64,000 bases of DNA from Streptomyces sp. NBC_01244. GTDB taxonomy: Bacteria > Actinomycetota > Actinomycetes > Streptomycetales > Streptomycetaceae. Positions 15,171 through 25,099 of the stretch are shown here, piece after piece. The notes beneath the pieces are model-generated. The model was not told where the DNA came from. It searched no databases and saw only the letters and a program-made list of their open reading frames with translations. Positions within the stretch are counted from its first letter, which is position 1. Each line of letters opens with the position of its first letter. The DNA lies in assembly GCF_035987325.1 (NCBI RefSeq), contig NZ_CP108488.1, positions 7,130,001 through 7,194,000 of the forward strand, read 5' to 3'. The position numbers were made by a program, and so were the translations under genes.

Positions 15171-17906
15171 TCACAGGTGACGTCCGCGGACCATGGCCCG
15201 TCGTGAGATCTCCTGCCACAGGCCGCTCCTCTCCCATTCGTAGTACCAGCTGGCCACAGTGGTGGGGGACCCGGCGGCCAGTGCGAGATCGTCCCAGCGG
15301 GCGCCGGTGCCGAGCTTCCAGAGGATGGCCTCCACGACGGCGCGATGGTCGCTGTTCTCCCACACCTCACCACCGCGCACGGGCAGGGCCGTCTTCACCT
15401 CCTCCCACGAAGCATCCGTGAGCCGGAAGAATCCCCGGGTCCTCGCGCTGAGGAGGCAGGCTTGCTCGTCGTACCAGAGCGGATCGATCCCGCTCAGGCG
15501 CTGCGCCGCCTCCTGGGTGAGAGCGCCCGCACGACTCTTCTTGCGCTGCTGGTAGAGCCACGACCGCAACTGGCCTGGGGGCAGGTTGATGTGCCCTTGC
15601 GTCGCATGGAACTTCTTCAGTTCGACGCATCGGGCATCCCATCGCTCCTGCGCGGGATCCCACGGGAAGCCGATCTTGTCGAGCAGGGCCACCTTCCGCT
15701 CCTCGAGGGTGCCCTGCTTCCTGCTGCCGCGCTGCGAGCGGGCCCACAGGTAGACCTTGACGCCATCGACCGAGACGAGGTCCTGCGGGACGACCCAGTG
15801 GCCTTCCTCCGCGTGGAACGCCTTGATCTCCTCGTAGGTGTTGTCCCACGTCACTTCGCGCCGGTCGCGGAAGTCGATGCCGACCTCTGCGAGCTGGCTG
15901 AGCTGCCAGGGGGCGAGTCGGCCGTTGCGGAACAGGGCGCGCTGCCCCTCAAGCCAGGTCGCCTCCGGTGTGGCAGCAGGCAACCGCAGCAGCGTGCCGC
16001 GCCGGCTGTGAAGCGTCTTGAGGTCGTTGTAGCGGCGCATCCACCGGTCCTGCGCGGCGTCCCACGGGAAGCCGATCGCCTCCAGCAGCGCAACGCGCCT
16101 CTCGGGTACCTTGCCCGCCCGGTGCCGGGAACGCTGTGCGGTGCACCAGTTGACGAGCACGACGCCGTGTGAGGTGACGTCGTGCTCCTCGAAGACGAAG
16201 TGTCCCTGCTCCGCGGCGCGGCGCTTGACCTCTTCGTAGGTGTTCATCCAGGACTCCTCCAGCTGGTCCCAGACGATCCCGAGCTCCTCCAGGAGGGCGG
16301 TGCGCTCCTCTGACAGGTCGCCGGCGTTGTACGCCACGCGCTGACGCCGCAGCCAGTCGCCCAGGCGCAGTTCTTCAGCGGTGATCCACGTCAGCGGGAT
16401 GTCGGCGGTGCCGTGGACCTTCCGGTAGGCGCAGGCCGCGCCGTAGAACTCCTCCCAGGTGGGGGTCGTGGCGCGGACAGCCCTGATCAGAATGGATCGT
16501 GCGAAGGAGTCCGGTACGTCGATTCCGGCGACCGTCAGCCAGTTGGGCAGTTTGTGTTCCCTGGACAGGATTTCGAACGGGCGGCCCTCGCCGACCTCCC
16601 GCCGGCGCAGCCGCAGCTCGTCGTCCAGCCGGTCGTCGTGGTCGCGCAGCGCGCGCAGAACTTGCCAGACTGGCTCCCACTCGCTGCCCTCCAGGGCGGC
16701 CTCGGGGCTCTCGCCCTCGGCGAGGAGAAGCGGGATGACGATGGTGGCGACCTTGTCGCGCCGGCCCCCGGTGCGCAGCGCCCGCCCGACAGCCTGAACG
16801 GTGTCGATGGCCGAGCGGCGGGGCCGGGAGAAGACAACGGCGTCGACCGCGGGCACGTCGACGCCTTCGTTGAGCACCCGGGCGTTGCTGACCACGGCGA
16901 GCTCCTCGCCGGGCTCGGCGAGCCGGTCAAGGACACGACGGCGCAGGTGAGGCAGCTGGGCGCCCGAGACGTGCCCGGCCCAGACCTCGACAGGGTTGGG
17001 CATCAGGGATGCAGTGGTAGGCAGTGCCGAAGCCCAGGTGCGGGCGTCGGCGACGCGGTGGTGGTAGCTGATCGCCCGCCTCACCCCGTACTCCGACATC
17101 GTGCGCAGCACGGCGATCTGTCCGGCCACGGTCGCGGGCTGCAGGGACGCGGCGCCCAGGCGGAGCGCGAGGTTCTCGTCCGCGGTGAGCTGGTGGACCT
17201 CCTTGTCGGTGACGACCGGCACGATGACCCGGTAGTCGGCGAGCAGGCCCATGTTGATCGCGCGGGAGAACGGCAGCCGGTACGAGACGTCCCCGAAGAT
17301 CTGCTGGTCGTCCATGGACACCACCGCGTCACCGCTGGTGGTCGCCACCCTTGGGGTCGCGGTCATATACAGGCGGCGCTCGGCGGGAATCCGCGCGTCA
17401 TGATGGATGATCTTCCAGGGTCCCGACGCCTTGCCCGTCGTCCGGTGTGCTTCGTCGATGACGGCCAGATCCCAGGCCGCCAGGCCGTGGTGGGCGTGGG
17501 CATCGGCGATGACCGGCAGCGACGCGTACGTGGACAGCACCGTCACCCGGCTGCGGCCGGCCACGGCGGAGGCGAGGACGTCCGCGGTCGTGGTCACCAC
17601 CACGTCCGGCTCGCCCTCCAGCAGCTGCATCTCGGCGATCGTGGTGTCACTGCACACCGCGACCGCTCCGCCCAGGTGCCCGCCCCGTACGAGGCGGTAG
17701 GCGCTGAGGGTCTGCACCAGCAGCTCGATCGTGGGCACCACGACCAGGACCCGGCCCTCGGACTCCAGGCGGGATCCCACGGCGCCACCGATACGGGTCT
17801 TGCCCGTTCCGCACGCCGCGATCAGGCTCGTGCGACCGCCCCGGCCGATCGCCGACAACACCGCGTCGACCGCTTCCAACTGGTGCGGCCACAACTCGCC
17901 CACCAC
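15171..17906 (-). CDS. DEAH helicase with helicase-associated repeats and a DUF4096-like tail
   Basis: This 911-residue protein has motif I as AACGTGKT, motif II as VIDEAHR, motif III as MTATPR and motif VI as QAVGRALR, giving a full SF2 core in about residues 1-400. From about 470 to 800 come several helicase-associated repeats, each with a W...Y..L/K...HG-type core. The last 75 residues (LTDASWEEVKTALP, DHRAVVEAILWKLGTGARW) look like the DUF4096 N-domain of IS5-family transposases. The family is found in Streptomyces chromosomes and elements with no agreed function. The DUF4096-like tail may bind DNA ends. Confidence 0.82.
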   Translation of the reverse strand: MVGELWPHQLEAVDAVLSAIGRGGRTSLIAACGTGKTRIGGAVGSRLESEGRVLVVVPTIELLVQTLSAYRLVRGGHLGGAVAVCSDTTIAEMQLLEGEPDVVVTTTADVLASAVAGRSRVTVLSTYASLPVIADAHAHHGLAAWDLAVIDEAHRTTGKASGPWKIIHHDARIPAERRLYMTATPRVATTSGDAVVSMDDQQIFGDVSYRLPFSRAINMGLLADYRVIVPVVTDKEVHQLTADENLALRLGAASLQPATVAGQIAVLRTMSEYGVRRAISYHHRVADARTWASALPTTASLMPNPVEVWAGHVSGAQLPHLRRRVLDRLAEPGEELAVVSNARVLNEGVDVPAVDAVVFSRPRRSAIDTVQAVGRALRTGGRRDKVATIVIPLLLAEGESPEAALEGSEWEPVWQVLRALRDHDDRLDDELRLRRREVGEGRPFEILSREHKLPNWLTVAGIDVPDSFARSILIRAVRATTPTWEEFYGAACAYRKVHGTADIPLTWITAEELRLGDWLRRQRVAYNAGDLSEERTALLEELGIVWDQLEESWMNTYEEVKRRAAEQGHFVFEEHDVTSHGVVLVNWCTAQRSRHRAGKVPERRVALLEAIGFPWDAAQDRWMRRYNDLKTLHSRRGTLLRLPAATPEATWLEGQRALFRNGRLAPWQLSQLAEVGIDFRDRREVTWDNTYEEIKAFHAEEGHWVVPQDLVSVDGVKVYLWARSQRGSRKQGTLEERKVALLDKIGFPWDPAQERWDARCVELKKFHATQGHINLPPGQLRSWLYQQRKKSRAGALTQEAAQRLSGIDPLWYDEQACLLSARTRGFFRLTDASWEEVKTALPVRGGEVWENSDHRAVVEAILWKLGTGARWDDLALAAGSPTTVASWYYEWERSGLWQEISRRAMVRGRHL

Positions 17907-18188
17907 GCATCCCCCTCACCACTGCTCGTGACGTTCACGAGGTGCCCACCCAGGCGATCATGCCCCGGTGCGCCATCGCTTCGTGCGATCTGGCAGGAAG
18001 CGTACGGTGCGCCTGCGCGGGTGCGGCCGGTCTATCCCGCGTTGCGGTGGCCTGTGGCAGGAAGTCGGAGCCAGCCGGATTCGATGAGACAGACTCCGTC
18101 GCCCACCCGGATGGAATAGATCTCATTGTCCCGTGTCAGTCGATCCGGCACCCTGTCTCAGCTGAACTGGCCCAATTTGCCCTGCGTC

Positions 18189-18716
18189 TCAGACGACTTC
18201 GTTGCTCAGCAGTGACTCACGGACCATCCGCACATTGGGCAACTTGTCTCGCCAGAGCTCGCGCTCGCCTGTGCTCCTGAATCCGTACCGTTCGTAGAAG
18301 CGGATCGCCCTTGCGTTGTAGTCGGTCACCCACAGGTGCGTGGAAGCGCCGTTCGCCCAGGGCAGGAACTCGTCCATCAGCCGCCCGCCGATACCTTGGC
18401 CTTGGGCTTCGTTCACGAGATACATCGGCCCGAGGGTGACCATCTCGTCTCGGCGGCCGCAAAGGATCCCGACGACCTCCACCCCGGAACGGACGACACG
18501 ACAGAACAGCAGATCCGGCTGCTGTATAGCCTTCTCAATGAACCTGCGCCACTGGGCAATGCCCTCCGCGGTGACAGCGACCCCTCGGTGCTCGCGGATC
18601 CACTCCTCATCGATCCCCGCGACTTCGTTGGGGTACGTTTGGAGCCAAGCCCTCAACTGCATCCGGCCCACGGAGGCGGCATCGTCAGGCTCAGGCACTT
18701 CGATCCGATAGTCCAT
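18189..18716 (-). CDS. GNAT-family N-acetyltransferase
   Basis: This 175-residue protein has the acetyl-CoA motif A in YLVNEAQGQGIGGRLMDEF (Q/RxxGxG/A pattern) and a C-terminal RAIRFYERYGFRSTGERE, both typical of GNAT enzymes. Start ATG 18716 opens with MDYRIEVPEPDDAA, a normal GNAT N-terminus; a longer frame upstream is discarded. The acceptor cannot be told. It stands alone on the minus strand. Confidence 0.85.
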   Translation of the reverse strand: MDYRIEVPEPDDAASVGRMQLRAWLQTYPNEVAGIDEEWIREHRGVAVTAEGIAQWRRFIEKAIQQPDLLFCRVVRSGVEVVGILCGRRDEMVTLGPMYLVNEAQGQGIGGRLMDEFLPWANGASTHLWVTDYNARAIRFYERYGFRSTGERELWRDKLPNVRMVRESLLSNEVV

Positions 18717-19067
18717 GACGCCATTCTTGACGGTGCACCTGATGCGTCTCGCATGACTTCGCCGTGCAGACCAGCACCCGATCTGATCGTCGGCGCCGAA
18801 CCAGATGCATTGAGACCCAGATGAGAACGTCACGTCTGGGGAACCACGTCCCCTGAGATCTGGATCTTCAGACCGTCCTACATCATCCGGTTGCCACACG
18901 TCAGAGCTGCGGTCACGGACCAGATCGTCTGCGACGGGACACTCATCATGGTCGGCCGCTGCCATGGCGTACAGGGTGCCTGGCCGGTTCACGGCCTAGG
19001 TGCCTGTCTCCCTGATCCGCGCACATTTAGTTCGCGCGGTTCGACCACTCGGTGGCAGGGTGTGGTT
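18717..19067. other. Gap with no gene
   Basis: An open plus-strand frame precedes the kinase ORF here, but it has no recognisable domain or ribosome site. Nothing else is supported; it presumably holds divergent promoters for the flanking GNAT and kinase genes. Confidence 0.4.
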
Positions 19068-19613
19068 ATGGATCAAGCAGAGGTATTGCTCATCGGAGGG
19101 CGCGCGGGCGTTGGCAAGACGACGGTGGGGTGGGAGGTCTCAGCGCGTCTGCGCGCCGCGATGGTTGCTCACTGCGTAATCGAAGGAGACTTCATGGGGC
19201 AGGCACATCCTGCTCCGGAGGGGGACCTCCGCCGCAGGAAGATCGCGGAGCGCAATCTGACGGCGCTCTGGTCGAACTACGCCGAGCTCGGGTACCGCCG
19301 CTTGATCTACACGCACACTGTGAGCGTTCTGGCCGAGAACGAGGGCATGTTCCAGCGCGCCATGGGCGCGAATGTCAGGATCGTACGGGTTGTGCTCACC
19401 GCCTCCGATGCCACCGCCCGTGAGCGGCTGACCGGTCGGGAACTGGGTTCGGAGCTGGAGCACGAGCTGGAGAGCAGCGCCCGTAAGGCGCGGATTCTGG
19501 ATGAGCAGACACCCCTGGACACGGTGCGAGTGGCGACCGACGGACGTTCCGTGGTCGACATAGCGCGCGAAGTGGTGGGCGCTACCAGCTGGCTGCCCAG
19601 CACCTCCGGTTAG
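19068..19613 (+). CDS. P-loop kinase-like protein (shikimate-kinase-like fold)
   Basis: This 181-residue protein has its Walker A immediately after the start (GGRAGVGKTTVGWE). An acidic IEGDFMGQ after strand 2 and arginines in RERLTGRELGSELE suggest a small-molecule nucleoside- or shikimate-kinase-like fold. ATG 19068 places the P-loop at residue 10, normal for such kinases. No neighbour points to a substrate. Confidence 0.78.
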   Translation: MDQAEVLLIGGRAGVGKTTVGWEVSARLRAAMVAHCVIEGDFMGQAHPAPEGDLRRRKIAERNLTALWSNYAELGYRRLIYTHTVSVLAENEGMFQRAMGANVRIVRVVLTASDATARERLTGRELGSELEHELESSARKARILDEQTPLDTVRVATDGRSVVDIAREVVGATSWLPSTSG

Positions 19614-19794
19614 GTTCTTCGCGGCTCAGCGCAAATACGTTGATGCGGGCCTGGCCTTCACCGGTGGCGTGACCACGGGCGGGAAAGTCATGGACGATGG
19701 CGCGCACGGTCACGGGAGAGTCGGCCATGGTGTGAAGGTCGGGAGGCTCCTGGGGATAGATGGGGCGGGTCGTGGTGACCGTGGTGGCGGACCT

Positions 19795-21972
19795 TCAGAA
19801 GCGGATGGCGTAGCAGGAGCGCGGGCCGATGATGGCGTCGAGACTGACCGTCAGAGCGGGCCCTTGGCGGTCGCCGAACGTGCCGGTAGAACGGTCGGTG
19901 CCTAGGTGCCGCCACAACCGGGCGACGGGATCGTCGGTGGCGTCGAGGTCGTGGCCGAGCGCCTGGAGCCGTGCGCCCCATTGCTGCGGCACCTCCTCGG
20001 GGCGGACGGTCGCATCGTCCTTGCTGTCGGCGGGCAGCAGGCCGCGGACGTCCTCAATGCCGATCTGGTCGATGGCGGTGTCCGCCTCGCGGGCCAGGAG
20101 GTACAGGGCGAGGGTGAGGCCGGCGCAGCCGTCGCTGAGGCGACCGTCACCGACCCGGTTGCGCGTGAAGCGGTAGCCGGCCACCTCAAGGGTTCGGTCC
20201 CATGCTTTCTGCCACATCTGCGGGCCGCCCTCCGCGCGCCATTCCTGGAGCCGGTGTAGGACTGGCTGCCGGGTCGGCGCCCAGCGCGCGCTTTCCTCCT
20301 GCAGATCGGCCACGAGGGCGCGTACGGCGGCGGTCAGGTTCCGGCCGTCCTGGCTGTCGCGTATGGCCGGGGCGGACAGCGAGTACAGGACCTGGAGCAG
20401 GAGCAGGGTCAGGGTGCGGCCGCCATGGCGATCGGGCAGCTGCGGCCGCAGGGCCGCCGTCAATGCCTGTACGAGATCGTTGTTGCTGAGGTCGACGGCC
20501 TCGACGAGGGTAACGTCCTCGCCGTCCAGGCCGCGGTACCAGCTGCCGGTTCGGGCTTGGTGTTCGCGCTCCCGGTACTCGGCGAGCGGCTGCATCAGGC
20601 GGCGGGCCGCGTAGGCGGGGTCCGCCTCGCACAGGATGAGCCGCTTGAGGAGGCGGCGGCCCAGGTCCTCGGGGCCGGCGTCAACGGGAGACATCACGGT
20701 GACACCGCAACGGCAGTGCAGCGTGAGGGGATCGTTCCAACGTCCTTCGGCGAGAAAAGACGCACGGCTGCCGCAGGCGGGGCAGGCCAACGCCTCCAGG
20801 CCGACCTCGTGCTGGTAGTTCGGCTCGCTGATGGAGGAGTCCTCGGAGATGTTCTCGTTCCAGCGGGCGATGTCGGCGTCGAACCGCTTCAGCAGGATCC
20901 GGTCGACGTTGATCTGCCAGGTGTGGTCGGCGCCGTATCCGTCGGGGGCGTCCTCGACAGGCTCGTCCTCGCTGTACCCGATGCGGGGCAGGGCTACGCG
21001 CCGGCCTTCCTCGGGGGTAGGCGCGGCAACCAAGGTCTGTGTGTCGCCGGCCAGAGCGGGTGCCCGGTGGGCGAGGGTGCACTCGTGGTCGCTCTCGCGC
21101 AGGCCGTGGGGGCAGTTCTCGGCGTGAACGGTGAGCGTGTGCCGGGCAAGACCGCACATCTCCGCGAGGAAGGCGGGGTTGCTCAGGGCGAAGCGCTTGA
21201 CGGGCACGGTGATGTCGTCGGTGCCGGGCGGTGCCGCGAACGCGCTCAGAATGCCAGCGGCGCGCTCCGGCTCCTGGAGCGAGGGCAGCGTGCGGGTGAA
21301 GACCAGGGTGCGCAGCTTCTCGACGGGCACCCGGTCCTGGAGCGCCTGGTCGTGGAGCACGGCTCCCAACAGCAGCGCGACTGCCTGGACGCCGTTGCCC
21401 GGCAGACCCGCCTCCCGGTGTCCGAACGCCCATCGCCGCCATGTCTCGGTGAACTCCCTGGCGGCCATCGGCGCGGTCGTGAACCACCACTCGACGAGCA
21501 GGGCACTGATCGCGCAGCACATCTGTGCCAGTGTCTCCGCGTCATCGAGTCCGGTCGAGTTCGCGAGGGTCAACGCGCCGACGAGCAGCTCGATGGCGTA
21601 CTCGGCCGCAGCCCGACGCTCGGCGATCGTCAGCTGCTCGCACACCTCGGTCAAGGGTTCGGCGGCGGTGGCGGCCCGCACCAGACGCTTGAGCTCCGGC
21701 GCGGCGGGACCGAACGTGTCGTCATCGTCCGTCATGAACCCGGGGATCTCCCCGCGGTTCAGACGCAGCGTGGTCAGCCGGGTCACCTCCACCAGGCGTG
21801 CCAAGCAGGTCGGCTCACTGGCGACTTCGTCCAGCCGCCGGTCCACGCACTCGGTACAACCCTTGATCGCCGCCGCCATCAGGGCACCGAGCAGGGCCTC
21901 GTTGACTGCTCGCCCTTCGGCGTTGGTCGGTCCCCCTGGCAGTTCCACAGACCCGTGCTCATGCGCGCCCAT
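19795..21972 (-). CDS. Large protein of unknown function with a zinc ribbon
   Basis: I do not recognise this 725-residue soluble protein. Residues about 35-75 have a cysteine pair (GCTECVDR). A zinc-ribbon-like CPACG and HCRCG pair lies near residues 395-425. The rest is mostly helical and acidic, without ATP-binding or catalytic motifs that I can see. The ATG at 21972 has AAGGGAT eight bases upstream. It stands alone. A family search would decide whether this is a known Streptomyces orphan. Confidence 0.65.
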   Translation of the reverse strand: MGAHEHGSVELPGGPTNAEGRAVNEALLGALMAAAIKGCTECVDRRLDEVASEPTCLARLVEVTRLTTLRLNRGEIPGFMTDDDDTFGPAAPELKRLVRAATAAEPLTEVCEQLTIAERRAAAEYAIELLVGALTLANSTGLDDAETLAQMCCAISALLVEWWFTTAPMAAREFTETWRRWAFGHREAGLPGNGVQAVALLLGAVLHDQALQDRVPVEKLRTLVFTRTLPSLQEPERAAGILSAFAAPPGTDDITVPVKRFALSNPAFLAEMCGLARHTLTVHAENCPHGLRESDHECTLAHRAPALAGDTQTLVAAPTPEEGRRVALPRIGYSEDEPVEDAPDGYGADHTWQINVDRILLKRFDADIARWNENISEDSSISEPNYQHEVGLEALACPACGSRASFLAEGRWNDPLTLHCRCGVTVMSPVDAGPEDLGRRLLKRLILCEADPAYAARRLMQPLAEYREREHQARTGSWYRGLDGEDVTLVEAVDLSNNDLVQALTAALRPQLPDRHGGRTLTLLLLQVLYSLSAPAIRDSQDGRNLTAAVRALVADLQEESARWAPTRQPVLHRLQEWRAEGGPQMWQKAWDRTLEVAGYRFTRNRVGDGRLSDGCAGLTLALYLLAREADTAIDQIGIEDVRGLLPADSKDDATVRPEEVPQQWGARLQALGHDLDATDDPVARLWRHLGTDRSTGTFGDRQGPALTVSLDAIIGPRSCYAIRF

Positions 21973-22141
21973 CGCGGATCCCTTTCGCTCGCCTCGACGT
22001 CACCCTAACGCCGTGCCGCGCCGCGGCCTGTCGTGCTCAGCCCGGGTGGTAGGGCAGCCCGCGTCACCGAGTGCCCTATCCGACTGAGAAGAGACCGCGC
22101 GGGATCGGGCGGGCACGAGGCAAGGCCTGCGGCGGACCTCG

Positions 22142-22420
22142 CTATGCCGGGCCGGAAATCGGTTGATCTGGCCTGCGGTGATGGCGGAGCTGTTCAGTCC
22201 ACTGGTCCTGGCAGTGATCGCGCTTGAGCCAGGCGACGAGCTGGAGTTCCTCGAACTCTGCCAACTTCATGGAGCTGTCGGCCGGCATGGCCTCCAGGGC
22301 TTCTTGCGCGGTCCAGAACGCGTCCTCGTACCGGCTCTCGCCGCGCAGCCGGTCGACCTCGTCCAGCAGGGCCAGCACTCGGGCGGCCGGCGCTTCCGGT
22401 ATCTGCGTGTCCACGATCAC
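22142..22420 (-). CDS. Small helical protein, unknown
   Basis: This protein of about 92 residues starts at GTG 22420 (or 22414) and is rich in Glu, Ala and Leu, with helices through RVLALLDEVDRLRGESRYED. The upstream part of the longer frame has shadow-like composition. The ribosome site is weak (GGTAGG). No domain is recognised; a protein-interaction or antitoxin-like role is possible but unsupported. Confidence 0.45.
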   Translation of the reverse strand: MIVDTQIPEAPAARVLALLDEVDRLRGESRYEDAFWTAQEALEAMPADSSMKLAEFEELQLVAWLKRDHCQDQWTEQLRHHRRPDQPISGPA

Positions 22421-22632
22421 CAACCTACCGACAGGCTGTGGCCTCCACCTTGGAAACGGCCAACTCGCTCCCTGGTGGGCGGCGTCATGGGGAGGGCGCC
22501 GGATGGCGGTGCCGCAGACCTGCCCGCCACGGCAACCTCCAGAGTTCTTCCACGGATTCCGGGGCGTGGCTGGCTCGCCACGCTCAGCGGAAAACCGCAG
22601 GCGCACGCCAACCGATCGAGGGATCATGAGGC

Positions 22633-23496
22633 ATGAGCCCAGATGACTGGCACCTCACCGAAGACCTCGACGGCTTTCTCGCCCGAGCCGGGGACTTCCT
22701 GCGCTCGCGCCCAGCCCTGCACACCGTCCCGCTGACGGTGACCGAGGCACTGCGTACGCGCGGGGCAGACGCGTATGGCGCCGAAGCCCCCATCTTCGGC
22801 CGACTGGAGCGGGCGGGCGAGGTCCGCGCGATCTTCTTCCGCACCCCGCCCCGCCGCTTGAACCTAACCCCCCTCACCCCCGAGGAGGCCGACAGCCTCG
22901 CCGACTACCTGGCCGACCTTGGCCGCCCCCTCCCCGGCGTCAGTGCGGACCACGACACCGCCACCGCCTTCGCCGAGGCTTGGCAGCGGCACACGGGCGC
23001 GACACCGACGCTCTACGAGCGGCAGTGCCTGTATCGCCTGGGCACGCTCACGCCACCGGAGCCGCTCCCGGAGGGGCGGGGGCGAGTCGCGGGGACGCAG
23101 GATCGCGATCAACTTATGCTCTGGTATCGCGAGTTCGTCGACGCCATCGGAGAAGTCTCCTCTTCGGACGCCAGCTCCTGGGTCGACGCGCGCATCGCTT
23201 CTGGGCGCGTCACGTTCTGGGAGACCCCTGACGGCACTCCAGTCTCCATGGCGGGCGTGACCCCGATGGTCGCCGGCCAGATCCGGGTGGCCCCCGTCTA
23301 CACCCCGGCCCGCTTGCGCGGTCGCGGTTACGCGGGCGCTGCGACGGTCGAGGTGAGTCGGGCCGCGCTGGCCGCGGGCGCCGAGGAGGTACTGCTGTTC
23401 GCGGACCTGGCCAACCCCATCAGCAACGGCCTCTACCAGCGGATCGGGTACCGCCCGGTCACCGACTTCGCGGTGTACGACTTCTCGTGTCCGTAA
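22633..23496 (+). CDS. GNAT-family N-acetyltransferase, two-domain type
   Basis: This 287-residue protein has a C-terminal half with a clear GNAT core: RVAPVYTPARLRGRGYA for motif A and ISNGLYQRIGYRPVTDF for the C-terminal motif. The N-terminal half looks like a degenerate second GNAT domain or a substrate lid, as in actinobacterial two-domain GNATs. Its end overlaps the GTG of the following decayed phosphotransferase, so they were probably once an operon. Confidence 0.85.
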   Translation: MSPDDWHLTEDLDGFLARAGDFLRSRPALHTVPLTVTEALRTRGADAYGAEAPIFGRLERAGEVRAIFFRTPPRRLNLTPLTPEEADSLADYLADLGRPLPGVSADHDTATAFAEAWQRHTGATPTLYERQCLYRLGTLTPPEPLPEGRGRVAGTQDRDQLMLWYREFVDAIGEVSSSDASSWVDARIASGRVTFWETPDGTPVSMAGVTPMVAGQIRVAPVYTPARLRGRGYAGAATVEVSRAALAAGAEEVLLFADLANPISNGLYQRIGYRPVTDFAVYDFSCP

Positions 23497-24431
23497 CCTC
23501 TGTCCGGCCTGAATGGGCGTCGCTTCCTTCCGCTGCGCGTAACTACGTGGAGTCTCGGCTCGAGTCGCGGGTGACCGGTGCGGTGCTGTGCACCGGCGGC
23601 TTCACTCCCGGGGTAGCGTCCCGGCTGCTCCTGGACGACGGGCGGCGCGTATTTCTCAAGGGCATGGACTCCGACCACCCGTTCGCCCCGCAGTACGCGG
23701 ACGAGCTCGCCGTGACCTCGGTGCTCCCCCGCCGGCGTGGGGCCGGATGTCGTGTGGTGGGCCACGCCCCAGGAGAGCGGTGGCTGGTGGTGGCTGTGCC
23801 TTGAGGACATCCCCGGCGCCGTTCCCGTGCTGACCCCGGGCTCGGCGGACACCGTGGCGGTGCTGGCCGCAGTCGAGGAGGCGGGCAAGCTGCTGACCCC
23901 GTCGCCGTTGGAAGACGCGAAGCCCATTGCGGACCTCGTCGGCAGGTGGCTCACCGGATGGTCGTTCTGTTCCTGGCCGGGCAGGTGCCTGATGATCTCG
24001 ACCCGTGGGCGGTGAGGCACCTGGGCGCCCTCGCGGCGATCGAGCAGGACTGGCAGCCCGGCGCCTGGGGGAACACGCTGCTGCACTGGGATCTGCGGCC
24101 GGACAACATGCTGCGCCGCGAGGACGGGCCGGCCGTCATCATCGACTGGTCGTACCAGAACCGGGGCGCGGCGTGGATAGACCCGGCCGTGCTGGTGCCG
24201 CATCTGATCCTCGACGGTCACACCGCCGCTGAGGCCGAGGCTGCGGTGGCTCATCTTCCGCAGCCGGAGGATCCCCGGACGTAGACCGCGTTCGCTGCCG
24301 GTCTCTGCGGCTACTGGGAGAAGTCCTCTCGCCGGCCTGCTCCTCCGGGCGTTCCGTTTCTCCGCGCCCACCAGGTCCGGGCCGCCTAGGCTGCGCGTGC
24401 TTGGCTGCGGCACCGGACCGGGTGGGAGTGA
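23487..24431 (+). pseudogene. Aminoglycoside-phosphotransferase-like gene, multiply broken
   Basis: The N-terminal part ends with the frame near 23735. A second frame covers WWATPQESGGWWWLCLEDIP, and a third, shifted near 23950, carries the Brenner motif HWDLRPDNML and the IIDWSYQNRG box. Two in-frame TAG codons follow (24282 and within the last 90 bp), yet similarity continues through YWEKSSRRPAPPGVPFLR to TGA at 24431. Two frameshifts and two amber codons make a recent pseudogene of an APH/choline-kinase-type protein. Confidence 0.8.
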
Positions 24432-24625
24432 GGCCGCCTTATCCGTAGGGCCCCTCGTCGTGCTGGCCGAGGAGGGGGCGAGGCGGTCGGAGACCCCTTC
24501 GAGGACACCGTCCGGAGGCCGCCTGCCGGAAGGGGTAGAAGCGCTGGCTGATGAACCGCCGACGGTACGAGGTGGTCAGCACGTGCCGGGTCCGCTCGGT
24601 TCGGTGCGCCCCGGTGCCAGGTTTG

Positions 24626-25099
24626 TTACGGCGAGGGCAGACCGATCCGGTACTCGGCGTAGCCCTCATGTACGCCGAGTCGGGTGAACCCGGCCTTGGC
24701 CAGGACGCGGCCGGAGGCGGGGTTGTCGGGGTGGTGTTTGGCTTCCACACGTGCCACTGCGGATTCGGCGAAGACAAGCGGGACGAACTGCCGTACGGCG
24801 TCGGTGGCGTGGCCGTGGCCCCAGGTGTCTTCGCGCAGGATGTAGCTAAGCGTGGCCAAGTCGGGGCTGTGCTTGCGAGATTTAATGACGCCGATCAGGT
24901 CGCCGGCCACGGTGATGCCGCGGTTCCAGTGGGTGCGGGGGACTGCGTGATCCTGGTCGTGGATCTTCTTCAGGCGTACGGCGGCGTCCTCGACCGTCAT
25001 CCGGTAGTCCTCGCCGTGGGTGAAGCGGACCGAGGCACCGCTGTAGATCCGCGCCACGGCGGGAGCGTCGTCGGGGGTCAGCATTCTCAGGGTGACCAT
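24626..25099 (-). CDS. GNAT-family N-acetyltransferase
   Basis: This 157-residue protein has LSYILREDTWGHGHATDAV as motif A and NPASGRVLAKAGFTRLG as the C-terminal GNAT motif, close to RimJ/RimL types. ATG 25099 overlaps the end of the kinase-like gene by 13 bp, so it is the last gene of a coupled minus-strand operon. The target is unknown. Confidence 0.85.
   Translation of the reverse strand: MVTLRMLTPDDAPAVARIYSGASVRFTHGEDYRMTVEDAAVRLKKIHDQDHAVPRTHWNRGITVAGDLIGVIKSRKHSPDLATLSYILREDTWGHGHATDAVRQFVPLVFAESAVARVEAKHHPDNPASGRVLAKAGFTRLGVHEGYAEYRIGLPSP

Noticed and set aside
16413..18119. 568-codon plus-strand ORF opposite the helicase
   Set aside because: Antisense shadow; the minus frame holds all helicase motifs.
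20425..22008. 527-codon plus-strand ORF opposite the 725-residue orphan
   Set aside because: Shadow frame with no domain; the minus frame has a zinc ribbon and a good ribosome site.
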